Of a stretch of 64,000 bases of DNA, positions 8,816 through 17,266 are shown piece after piece. Both the position numbers and the translations under genes were made by a program. This DNA comes from a virus. The notes under the pieces were generated by a model, which made no database searches, was not told the origin of the DNA, and worked only from the letters and a program-made list of their open reading frames with translations. How positions within the stretch are numbered: the first letter of the stretch is position 1; each line of letters opens with the position of its first letter. The stretch spans positions 1 through 64,000 of the IMG/VR virus record IMGVR_UViG_3300044949_001245. The stretch is one strand, 5' to 3'.

Positions 8816-10540
8816 TTATTGAACTAATAGCTGTATATCACTAACATTCTTTGTCAAATAGATTGGAATGAGCTTTTGTTCATACGGCAGTAAGTTCTCT
8901 TGAATTTTGTTTGTTATGTCATTATCACTATAATGGTCATTATTGTTCTTTAACCAATTCATTACCATCACATCACCTTGTACGAATTGTGGATTGACTA
9001 CGAATGGTCTGCGGTTGCGAAATGATAATATGTGTTTGCCTTTGATAAGTGGGCGCATTTTGAAATCATGTATTCTAATCTCCTCACCAGGTGATGCGCC
9101 CCTGAACTGGATGAAAGGCTTCACTAGTTCTATATTCTCAGTTGTGCTAAATTTCAAATTGTTTCCAATAACATTAGTCTTGTGAAATGGTGGTGATACA
9201 CTTGGAGAACCTGCTGAATAGATTATGCCCCTTATACTGTACCATTGACCTTGTATTCTGGTTGTATCATCAAAGCTATCCACAAAAAATCTATCTGAGA
9301 TGACTCCATTATCTATTCGTTGGAACGCTAGTGGTCTATATGCTCCATTTCGGTTGTATCCATGTACCCCGAAATAAAGTGTGCTCATACTCCCCAACTC
9401 TCTTTTTACTTTGAATGTGATTTCATAATCAATCTCTTTATCCACAATTATCAAATCCTCCCAATCAACAAGTGGTGGCGGTGAGTTCCATGGATATCCA
9501 AGTCCATACGTTCCAACTCCATCACTTCCAATAGACATACAATTCCATCCATTTGGGTCAGTGACTATGTTTACATAACTTCCCAATCCTTGTATTTCAT
9601 ACTTGGTTAAATCAACAAAATCATCAGTATTTTCCTCAGTCTTATTTATTTGCTTTGATTTGTAGTTTCCGTTGTATATCGGTGAAGAATGTCCTACGCA
9701 CCATCCATGTTTCTCTTTTTGAACGACATCTACTAAAAATTCATCATACCTATTTCGACACAAAATACGCAACCACTCGCCATCCATCGGCATAACGTAC
9801 CCGTCAAGCATAGTTGTGCCTAATTTTTGGTAAGTCATTTTTGTACCACGTCTGCGAATTTCATCATAAAAGTTCTTTGCTATCTCTTGAAGCTCAGTCA
9901 TCAAGACAGTGTCTTTACAAAACATCGCCCCTCTTTGCTCTAAATCCATTATCAAATACTTTCTTTTGTAAAGTATCTGGTCGAACTCGTTAGCAAAAGC
10001 AGACACAAAAGCCAAGAAACAAGAAACGGCATTCCAAAAACTCACGAAATCAGTATCATTAATTCCTGGCCCACGCTTGATAAATTCAGGCAAAATGCCT
10101 AGATTGTAGATTTTCTTTAGTAAGTTGTTACAGATGGAGGCAGTCAACATATCATTACAAGCCAAGTCTGCGAATATGCTGTCTAAAGTTGTCGTGTTGT
10201 TACAAATTTGGATTATTATGTTTCCGTTCAAAGTAATTCCTCCAAACTCCAACAGACCTGTATTGTCCGTTCCTGCTCTTTCGTATCTAAACTCCAAAAA
10301 CAATAAAGTGGTAACTGTTCCTGTAATGTTAGCCAAATTAGCATTAGTCAGAGCATCCCAGTTGGAGTAATTAACCCCATCCAGAGAATATCTAAATGTC
10401 CTAATGAAATACCTAGTTGGTGTTTCTCCAACTGTTACATCAGTGTATCCTGTTATGTTTACATTGCCGGCAAGTGCGCCTTGTGAGTACACAAAAAGAA
10501 CATCGCCAATCGCTGATAAAGTGTTACCTATTACTGCCAT
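8816..10540 (-). CDS. baseplate-associated protein of unknown family
   Basis: 574-residue protein between the baseplate J-like gene block and the tail fibre. The first ~110 residues are beta-rich. The middle is helical and Cys-containing (ICNN, LACND, ISFWN-type segments). The C-terminal half resembles a jelly-roll or carbohydrate-binding beta-sandwich. This order would suit a baseplate wedge-to-fibre adaptor (gpI/gp10-like role), but I do not recognise the family. Its start overlaps the preceding stop by one base. Confidence 0.7.
   Translation of the reverse strand: MAVIGNTLSAIGDVLFVYSQGALAGNVNITGYTDVTVGETPTRYFIRTFRYSLDGVNYSNWDALTNANLANITGTVTTLLFLEFRYERAGTDNTGLLEFGGITLNGNIIIQICNNTTTLDSIFADLACNDMLTASICNNLLKKIYNLGILPEFIKRGPGINDTDFVSFWNAVSCFLAFVSAFANEFDQILYKRKYLIMDLEQRGAMFCKDTVLMTELQEIAKNFYDEIRRRGTKMTYQKLGTTMLDGYVMPMDGEWLRILCRNRYDEFLVDVVQKEKHGWCVGHSSPIYNGNYKSKQINKTEENTDDFVDLTKYEIQGLGSYVNIVTDPNGWNCMSIGSDGVGTYGLGYPWNSPPPLVDWEDLIIVDKEIDYEITFKVKRELGSMSTLYFGVHGYNRNGAYRPLAFQRIDNGVISDRFFVDSFDDTTRIQGQWYSIRGIIYSAGSPSVSPPFHKTNVIGNNLKFSTTENIELVKPFIQFRGASPGEEIRIHDFKMRPLIKGKHILSFRNRRPFVVNPQFVQGDVMVMNWLKNNNDHYSDNDITNKIQENLLPYEQKLIPIYLTKNVSDIQLLVQ
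8825..8836 (-). promoter_or_regulatory. candidate late promoter element (ACAGCTATTA)
   Basis: Minus-strand ACAGCTATTA lies 29 bases upstream of the fibre start. It overlaps the 3' end of the preceding gene. One of six related sites placed close upstream of start codons; see the finding on this motif. Confidence 0.3.
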
Positions 10541-10893
10541 TATACAACAAAATTAAATTCTAACTCAGCCATATTGTTTATTTGATAATTATCTGCTTCA
10601 TCAACAATATCACTGATATAAATACTTCCATCAACGTCAACTTCAAAGACAGGTTGAACTCCTTGACTTATCAGCAACTCACACTCTATTCCCTCAATTG
10701 AATTAATGAGTTTACGTTGGTCTAAAATCTCAAGTTGACTAGTCCTTGGGTCTTTTAATTCAACTGGCTCTACACCAACGTTTTGAGTGCTATCAGCGTA
10801 AACTATATCCATAGCAACTACTCCGTTGGTTTGAGCTAGTGAACTGAAGCCAGTTATTGAACTGTTTGTCTTTACTGTTAAATCCTTTTCCAT
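10540..10893 (-). CDS. small baseplate-region protein
   Basis: 117-residue acidic protein between baseplate J and the 574-residue baseplate protein, with one-base and three-base junctions to its neighbours. It has no recognised motif. Size and position suggest a small wedge component. Confidence 0.65.
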   Translation of the reverse strand: MEKDLTVKTNSSITGFSSLAQTNGVVAMDIVYADSTQNVGVEPVELKDPRTSQLEILDQRKLINSIEGIECELLISQGVQPVFEVDVDGSIYISDIVDEADNYQINNMAELEFNFVV

Positions 10894-10896
10894 TTT

Positions 10897-12093
10897 TTAC
10901 AATCTTCTTAATACAGTTGCTTGATATGCAAAATCGCTTTCCGTTGGATAGTAAAATGGATTCAATGTTCCAGATATATTCTCCAAAACTATCCCTTGAA
11001 TGTTCATCATCACAAACCCTCTAAATCTTGGCAATTGACCTCTTGGAATATCCACATAAGTGTTCGGGAAAAACATATTGTCTATGACACGTCTAACTCC
11101 AGTTACTGCCTTAACCGCATTCACCAAGTCCATATTGTCTATGAAATCCCCATCTTTCCAAAATCTATGGTCTATCAATTTACTCAAATTTATTTGCGCC
11201 TGTTTACGAATTTCGTCAGTTGAAAATCCAGGTTCAATATCTACACGACAGCTAACATCTATGGGAAAGTAAGTCACATTGACGAACTTTATTCCATAGT
11301 TCAAAAGTCCATTCGGTTTGAACTCATTCATGTTTAGCCATTGGTCAGCTTTCAGCAAGAAATCTCCCAACTCTGATGGGGTGAAATTCGCTCCATTAAC
11401 ACTTCCGACACCTAGACATAAATCGCCCACGTTATCCAAGCCATAGTTGTAAACACGCAATACATTAGGATTGGACTTTCTGAGAACTTGTTCCATATAT
11501 TGTAGTGTTCCTCTGGCCAACACATTTATTTCTTCCTTGATGCGCTCTCTAAACATCTCATCATCCTCCGCATCCCTACCGCCAGTTGCCATGTACTCAT
11601 TTATACAGTATTCATGTCCTGATGGAATAGGGGCAACTTTGTTGATTGTCAAAGGATTGACGTTGGTAAATGAACCATTAGGTATGCTAGCAAGTTTCAC
11701 GTATGAAAAACCCTCTTGTGGTATGGTAACCATCTGCTGTACTGCGAAATCTACACCTTGTCCTGTGAATGTATGTATTCCAGGAATGTAAGTTGTACCA
11801 GGTGTGCCGGCAACACGAACATATGTAGAACTTCCTATTGCTGCCATCCTTGGAGCAACCCCCCTTAAATCCGCCATGGTGTCCAAATACGAACCAAACG
11901 CTGAATCAGGAAACAGGTGTGTTTCAATTACTGCGACATCCTTTAACACTTTCTGCGCCAATTTGGCCGCACCAAAAGCTATTCCGTTGAGAACTGAACC
12001 CTCAGACACTTTAGTGACTAGGTTTGTCTGATTGAGCAAAGTTTCTACAAAAATCTGCTTCAATTCATCTACTGGTGTTATTCTTGTAATCAT
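10897..12093 (-). CDS. baseplate J-like wedge protein
   Basis: 398-residue baseplate wedge protein of the P2 gpJ / T4 gp6 type. The diagnostic segment ATGGRDAEDDEMFRERIKE lies near residues 170-188. The flanking layout fits too: helical N-terminus, beta domain with a GTPGT turn, and a C-terminal ferredoxin-like part. It would form the inner baseplate ring around the hub. It overlaps the preceding gene by 4 bp (ATGA). Confidence 0.85.
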   Translation of the reverse strand: MITRITPVDELKQIFVETLLNQTNLVTKVSEGSVLNGIAFGAAKLAQKVLKDVAVIETHLFPDSAFGSYLDTMADLRGVAPRMAAIGSSTYVRVAGTPGTTYIPGIHTFTGQGVDFAVQQMVTIPQEGFSYVKLASIPNGSFTNVNPLTINKVAPIPSGHEYCINEYMATGGRDAEDDEMFRERIKEEINVLARGTLQYMEQVLRKSNPNVLRVYNYGLDNVGDLCLGVGSVNGANFTPSELGDFLLKADQWLNMNEFKPNGLLNYGIKFVNVTYFPIDVSCRVDIEPGFSTDEIRKQAQINLSKLIDHRFWKDGDFIDNMDLVNAVKAVTGVRRVIDNMFFPNTYVDIPRGQLPRFRGFVMMNIQGIVLENISGTLNPFYYPTESDFAYQATVLRRL

Positions 12094-13019
12094 ATTGTTA
12101 CGCTATTTACAATGACTAAATCTCTTTTTGTTGATACTTCAAATTCGATGAAGACATCTCCATCTTTGTATTTCACATTTCTCATTTTGAAGTTTTTGAA
12201 TAAGTCATCGGTTTTGAAAATCTTTTCCAATTCTTTACCGATGATTGGAAGATTGGTCATAGCCAAATTACTTCCTGTCCAATAATTTCCATTCGTTCCA
12301 AGCCATGGATACTCAGGCACATCCCTTTTCTTTAGCTGACATAAAATATCAACAGTTTGATACACTGTATCTTTATACCCTAGAACTTTCAAATCATCAT
12401 TTTGAAACGTCAAAAGTCTGTCTACATCCTTTCCATAAATTCTATCGCCTATTGTATAATCAATCATGGAAGTGACTAGTGCCATCTGGAATGAGGTATC
12501 AGTCAACTGGATTTGTGTTCCGCCATCTATATCCCAATCAATCTCTCTCAAATCATTGTCTATGGCTATTTCTTGAGCCTTATTGTGAAAGTTTGCTGAA
12601 CCTAGTTGGTCTATGGCTATGTCCTCAAGTGTCTCATTGGCAGACATTGTGTATTGATAGTTGTACCCAGCCTTTACTTTTCCTTTTATGTAGCTGGAGC
12701 GCAGGTATTTCGGCAAATTTTGCACATATTGAATATGAGTTCTTATGTCCTCAATACCATCCAACAACATCCAAAAATCACAAGTGTTCAATATCTTGCT
12801 GAAGTTCTTAAAAATCGCCAAAATCTTTACACTTTCCTCTTCCAACAAGTCCAGTTCCTTTAGATATTTTTTATCTAAATACTTTGATTTGCCGCTGTAG
12901 AATGCTGATATAATGGGCAGACTAGTTCCAAGGAAATCCTTGGCTCTGAACACAAAACTTCCCAAATCATAATTAGTGATTTTGAAAAATTTATCGTATG
13001 TTTCTTGAGTAACTAGCAT
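12090..13019 (-). CDS. baseplate protein with LysM-like segment and gp25-like C-terminus
   Basis: 309-residue protein. Around residues 125-170 there is a LysM-like pattern (YTMSANETLEDIAIDQLG...AQEIAIDNDL), as in XkdP/gp53-type tail proteins that link the hub to the wedges. The C-terminal ~130 residues resemble gp25/GpW-type wedge sequence (fast-changing middle, then FKMRNVKYKDGDVFIEFEV). Direct linkage to baseplate J supports a wedge role. Both domain names are tentative. Confidence 0.7.
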   Translation of the reverse strand: MLVTQETYDKFFKITNYDLGSFVFRAKDFLGTSLPIISAFYSGKSKYLDKKYLKELDLLEEESVKILAIFKNFSKILNTCDFWMLLDGIEDIRTHIQYVQNLPKYLRSSYIKGKVKAGYNYQYTMSANETLEDIAIDQLGSANFHNKAQEIAIDNDLREIDWDIDGGTQIQLTDTSFQMALVTSMIDYTIGDRIYGKDVDRLLTFQNDDLKVLGYKDTVYQTVDILCQLKKRDVPEYPWLGTNGNYWTGSNLAMTNLPIIGKELEKIFKTDDLFKNFKMRNVKYKDGDVFIEFEVSTKRDLVIVNSVTI

Positions 13020-13029
13020 TGTTTAATTA

Positions 13030-13767
13030 TTAAAATGTAAAACCTCTTTGTAATCCACCCATGGTTAAATTGCTAAATGTACTATTCAACATTTTTTGAA
13101 CCGCTGCTTGAGACACCATATTCTTGATGTTTTTATTATTGTCCACAAAAACATCGGTTGACCCTATGGCTTTTAATTCTATGCTGTAATTCCACATAGC
13201 ATTATTCTCTAGGCTTTGAGAAATTGAATAAGACATGATTTCAACATAGTAACTCTCATTGTAAGCAAAGTTGTAAAAAAGTATTTTGTATGGCTTTTGA
13301 TATTGGTCTAGCTGCGTGCTCTTTTTTAGAACTTTCTCCAAAAGTTTCGTTGCTCCGTACCCAGTTTTGACATTTAAGTCAAAGGTGTCTTTTTTGTAGT
13401 CCTCAGTCTGTTCCTCTTTCTTTTTGGTTTCTTGATTGGCGTGATTATCACGCTGAACAAGCAACCTAAATTTTCTACCAAATGTACCGCTTATGTTGAT
13501 AGTTGGCCCAGAGAATGCCGTGCTAATTGTATCAACATAACCTCTCATGGTCTTTTTTACGTTGACGTGAGGCTTTTTATTTATTTGGATAGCATTAGGC
13601 ATCACAGGGAAATTGAATATGTACTCTATTTCGTCAATGGCATCTACCACTTGAAATGCGCAAGCATAATACTCAAAATCATCAGGTGCCAGTGAATGCA
13701 ATAATGCTCTACCGCCCTCTACCAAGATGTCTTGGACTTTTCTTATTACTAGTTCTTTTCCTGGCAT
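13030..13767 (-). CDS. tail/baseplate assembly protein
   Basis: 245-residue protein resembling tail proteins that precede the LysM/gp53-type component in Bacteroidota phages. It has an N-terminal beta region (NFPVMPNAIQINKKPHV), a charged hinge (residues ~120-135, KKKEEQTEDYKK) and a C-terminal beta segment YYVEIMSYSISQSLENNAMW. A role between the tube end and the hub is inferred from order. Confidence 0.65.
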   Translation of the reverse strand: MPGKELVIRKVQDILVEGGRALLHSLAPDDFEYYACAFQVVDAIDEIEYIFNFPVMPNAIQINKKPHVNVKKTMRGYVDTISTAFSGPTINISGTFGRKFRLLVQRDNHANQETKKKEEQTEDYKKDTFDLNVKTGYGATKLLEKVLKKSTQLDQYQKPYKILFYNFAYNESYYVEIMSYSISQSLENNAMWNYSIELKAIGSTDVFVDNNKNIKNMVSQAAVQKMLNSTFSNLTMGGLQRGFTF

Positions 13768-13768
13768 A

Positions 13769-14227
13769 TCATATCCATGTTAAAGTAATTCCACTTGTAT
13801 TGTTAATAGCTGTACCTGTCTTAAACCATAGGTCTATCATGCTAGAAAGCAATTCTGCTATGGTGGCAGAGTCAGCCCCCGCAAAACCTACCGCAAAAAT
13901 CGGTTCAAATAATGGTGGTGTAACTGGCGGCACTCCTGTGAATGTTGGCGCCATCCCTCCCGCAAGAACAGTTGCGTATTCAATTAGTCCCAATTTGAAG
14001 GCATCTACTCCTAAATTTTCTGCCAAAAGCAATTTAGCCTTTAGTGCTTGCCTAGCTGCTGGCGATGTGGTTGAAGGTGGAGTAACCAGACTAGCGTAAT
14101 TATCAATTGCTATGCTCCAGCGTTCAGCTGCCTCCACCACACTAGATGGGAACTGGGTGAACCCTGAATACTCTTGGTCTATAATAGATTGGATTCCATC
14201 CTTCAATGTCGGTTTGAGTAAAGCCAT
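13769..14227 (-). CDS. hypothetical baseplate-region protein
   Basis: 152-residue Ala/Pro-rich protein, helical at both ends with a Pro-rich centre (TGVPPVTPPLFEP). It overlaps the spike gene by one base. No family is recognised; similar small proteins sit beside the spike in many myovirus baseplates. Confidence 0.65.
   Translation of the reverse strand: MALLKPTLKDGIQSIIDQEYSGFTQFPSSVVEAAERWSIAIDNYASLVTPPSTTSPAARQALKAKLLLAENLGVDAFKLGLIEYATVLAGGMAPTFTGVPPVTPPLFEPIFAVGFAGADSATIAELLSSMIDLWFKTGTAINNTSGITLTWI
13803..13814 (-). promoter_or_regulatory. candidate late promoter element (TACAGCTATTAA)
   Basis: The site lies inside the 3' end of the preceding gene, 36 bases upstream of the start at 13767. 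The coding context lowers confidence. Confidence 0.25.
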
Positions 14228-15210
14228 CAGTCAGTGTTTGTTAGTTCTGATAATATGTCCTTCAACTGTTGTTTGATTTGAATAAAGGTGGCAGAGTTCA
14301 CTGGCGTTCCACTTGGACCAAAAGCAGTTGGAACAGTCAATTGCGTTATTCCATCAATAATTTCTTCCAACTTGCCTACCAATGTATCACCTTTGACCAT
14401 CGGTTCAGCACTATCCTCTTCTCCAAAAATTATTTTTTTTGAGTCCTCAGCTTTTATTTGAATTCTATTTTCATTTATGTAAACTTTATTATTGAATTCA
14501 TCTTCATATAGCAAACGCTCAGTTTCTTCTTCCAGATTGCTGTTTAGAACAACTCTTGCTCTAGTTTTTCGGTCAACACCTGTAACTCCTATTTCAATTT
14601 TATCATTCGATAAAAACACCGCCCTTTTTGAAGCATTCAATAAATACTCGCCATCACTCTCCACTATAAATTGAGCAGTTGGCTCTCCCGCATTACCACT
14701 TGCTCTGAATACTATTCTAGGCACTTTTTCCGCTTGCTCACTCCGAACTGTGATGGTCAAGGTAGCATTCGCTGGATTCATGTCTATATCAACCATGTTG
14801 CCTGTATCAGACACTTTTGTAGTTCTTTTTTGAAACTCTTGAAGAGGATGGAAATCATCCTCATGTTTCAAACAGGCAACCACTATGGGCTCATTGTGTT
14901 TAGGTATGTTTACCCAAACGACTGGTGTTCCATGTTCTCCAGGTTGTGTTGGAAATTTTATTCTTTGTAGAACTTCCCTATCAATAAGCACACTGTGGAA
15001 ATATCCGTGTCCATAACCTCCATAAATCGAACACCTACCTGTCCTGTAACAGTCCTCTTTGTATTCTGTTGGATCAACTCCAGTTGGGATTATCAAAAAA
15101 CCAACTCCAGCAGACAAATTGCCACTAGGTATTTCACGCACGCCAATTTCTTCATCATCTATGCGCTCAGGCAAGTCATTTTCTAAAATCCAAGGCTTGT
15201 TAAAAAACAT
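14227..15210 (-). CDS. baseplate central spike-like protein
   Basis: 327-residue protein with an OB-fold-like N-terminal half, including HGTPVVWVNIPKHNEPIVVA near residues 92-112. This is followed by repetitive beta segments (residues ~130-255) that could form a triple-stranded needle, and a helical end AFGPSGTPVNSATFIQIK typical of gp5/gpV-type spike proteins. It would pierce the outer membrane during injection. No lysozyme domain is present; cell-wall cleavage is probably supplied by the neighbouring hub gene. Confidence 0.72.
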   Translation of the reverse strand: MFFNKPWILENDLPERIDDEEIGVREIPSGNLSAGVGFLIIPTGVDPTEYKEDCYRTGRCSIYGGYGHGYFHSVLIDREVLQRIKFPTQPGEHGTPVVWVNIPKHNEPIVVACLKHEDDFHPLQEFQKRTTKVSDTGNMVDIDMNPANATLTITVRSEQAEKVPRIVFRASGNAGEPTAQFIVESDGEYLLNASKRAVFLSNDKIEIGVTGVDRKTRARVVLNSNLEEETERLLYEDEFNNKVYINENRIQIKAEDSKKIIFGEEDSAEPMVKGDTLVGKLEEIIDGITQLTVPTAFGPSGTPVNSATFIQIKQQLKDILSELTNTD

Positions 15211-15214
15211 ATCT

Positions 15215-17266
15215 TTAATCTTTTATTCCACATTTGTTGAATTGTCTTCTCTGAAGAAAGTATTGAAAAACAGGGTCATTCACTCTCCAACCAACACCCT
15301 TCACTTCCTTTTCAATTTCTTTGTCTTTCATCCATTCATCCATTACAAAAAACGCAACCCTTTGATACGCTTTTCTTTTTAGGTCACCTGCTGTCTTGTC
15401 ATCCAAAAAGGCTTTTTTCTCTCGCTCAGTGAATGTTTTAACTCCCCTTGGAATGATGGATATTTTCTTTTCAATTGCTGCTCTATTTTCACTTGGGTGT
15501 TTCTTAATGTATAAATCAACTATGGCAGTCCTTAATGTCTTCGCCCTATTCGTTGGAAGTGTGCTATTATTCACGCCACTGTCTGAGTCTATGTAACCAG
15601 TACATCTAAATGTAGGACAGCTTGGATATTTCTCTATCAAAGAAACAGCATATTCAATTTGTCTATTATTTTGGGCAACTAAATCCGCACGTAATGATGG
15701 AAATGCTTTAATTTGTTTCTCCATTTTTTTATCATCCGTATCTTTAGCTGGTGGCCAAGTTTCATTCAAATCAATCAGATATGGTCTGTCATTATCAAAA
15801 TATACATAAGCAACATCCTGTTCTATTTTTTCCTTTACAATCTCTTTTCTAGGTGGAGGATTGTCAAAAAGTATTAAATTCCAATAATTGAAATCATCAG
15901 TCTTTTCTGGCGCAAGACAGTGTCGTATCTCCATACCTCTCGACACTTGAAGAGTTGTTACCCATTCTTCACTACCATCAACCACAGTATATCTATGACT
16001 AACAGCGTCAACATAGAAAATTTCCATGGTTGGAGCATAGGTTATTTTATGACCTCTTTTTATTCCGAAACAACCTCTCAATACAATGCTCCCCTCCCTA
16101 GTAAATGGAAGATACATATTTGACTCAACCATGTATCTTAAATCCTCCAAGGCTTTCTCTTCCATTATTCTGCCATCGCTGATTTTCACAAAGCTCAAAT
16201 AATTACTGACTTGTGAATTGGGTTTTGAGCCCCAAACTTGAGCATATTCTTCAAAATATACTGCCGTTATGTGAGCAAAAATTTGGTTCTCATCTGAGAT
16301 AAATGAGCCCTTTGGTATTATTTGATACCAGCTATAAATTGGACCATTATACCACTTCAAGTCATCTGATATCACACTAGTTTCATGAATAACACCTTGG
16401 TCCATCAATGAACCCCACCAACCATTGTAATCAAATGGTGCTCTCCTTGTAAAAAAGTAAAATTGGTTTCCAAAAGTGTCTCCATAGAATTGCATCCATG
16501 GGTCTTGTACGACTTTTCTAACAAAATTTATCAAACTGCCCTGATTGGTAGCAAGTGAGCTGTCAGCAATAAGTTGAGAAACGCTCCACCTATCAGACAC
16601 CATCTTTACTATCTGCCATATGCCGACCGCATTAACCTCTTCGACATTCTTGATTGGCTCATTAGGCAAAATCTTTTCTCTTTTGTATTCCTCAACTTTT
16701 ACATCGTATGTTTCTGTTCCAATGTCAGTATTCCAATTGGGATTTTGAACTTGTTGTGATGGCGTGGCTTGATTTGCGTCATCAAGCAGGATGTAACCAT
16801 CAGCATCAAACATTTTAGCCTTCCATCTTCTTTTTACTTCTTTCCAACCTAATCCAAAATGGCAGTCAAAATGGTGTTGCTCATTGGCTATATTCCAGTC
16901 ACCGCCCCAATTCATTCCTAATGCTTTGGCTATTTTAGCCACTTTGCGCATATGCTCTTTATCCCTTGAGAACTCCTTTCCATTCCATGAACGTAAGTCC
17001 ATAGCAAGGCCAATCTCATGTGAACTAAATCCTGGGGGTGACGCTAAAATTCCGTTGTTACGACCAGCCTTATATTCTTTGTATAAATAGTCTTGTTGAG
17101 CATAAGTTCTAAATCCTGAGTACATACGCAACTCCATGCCGACAGCCCTACATTGCGCATCAAATTGTATCATAATAGGTCTGAACTTCGGGTGAAGTGG
17201 GTATCTACGCACTCCATCTACTACTCCCCCATTGATGAATTTCAAATTTCTTTCTAGTTGACTCAT
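15215..17266 (-). CDS. baseplate hub subunit with M15 peptidase and OmpA-like domain
   Basis: 683-residue three-part protein. Residues 1-145 are a VanY/M15 D-Ala-D-Ala carboxypeptidase-like domain. It has the zinc motif SSHEIGLAMD (His83, Asp90) and the later E-x2-H signature (Glu129, His132). The middle (~200-480) resembles the C-terminal part of gp27/gpD hub proteins (YVDAVSHRYTV segment). From about residue 485 the sequence follows an OmpA-like peptidoglycan-binding domain: VYFDNDRPYL strand, then CTGYIDSDSG with a downstream N-x2-RA (TNRAKTLR). It should cut and grip peptidoglycan during tail penetration. Its start shares one base with the upstream partner gene. Confidence 0.8.
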   Translation of the reverse strand: MSQLERNLKFINGGVVDGVRRYPLHPKFRPIMIQFDAQCRAVGMELRMYSGFRTYAQQDYLYKEYKAGRNNGILASPPGFSSHEIGLAMDLRSWNGKEFSRDKEHMRKVAKIAKALGMNWGGDWNIANEQHHFDCHFGLGWKEVKRRWKAKMFDADGYILLDDANQATPSQQVQNPNWNTDIGTETYDVKVEEYKREKILPNEPIKNVEEVNAVGIWQIVKMVSDRWSVSQLIADSSLATNQGSLINFVRKVVQDPWMQFYGDTFGNQFYFFTRRAPFDYNGWWGSLMDQGVIHETSVISDDLKWYNGPIYSWYQIIPKGSFISDENQIFAHITAVYFEEYAQVWGSKPNSQVSNYLSFVKISDGRIMEEKALEDLRYMVESNMYLPFTREGSIVLRGCFGIKRGHKITYAPTMEIFYVDAVSHRYTVVDGSEEWVTTLQVSRGMEIRHCLAPEKTDDFNYWNLILFDNPPPRKEIVKEKIEQDVAYVYFDNDRPYLIDLNETWPPAKDTDDKKMEKQIKAFPSLRADLVAQNNRQIEYAVSLIEKYPSCPTFRCTGYIDSDSGVNNSTLPTNRAKTLRTAIVDLYIKKHPSENRAAIEKKISIIPRGVKTFTEREKKAFLDDKTAGDLKRKAYQRVAFFVMDEWMKDKEIEKEVKGVGWRVNDPVFQYFLQRRQFNKCGIKD

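Noticed and set aside
13656-14099. Plus-strand open frame of 147 codons opposite the baseplate genes
   Set aside because: It lies opposite two well-packed minus-strand genes, has no spacing or leader of its own and no recognisable protein pattern; no plus-strand gene anywhere in the window is supported.
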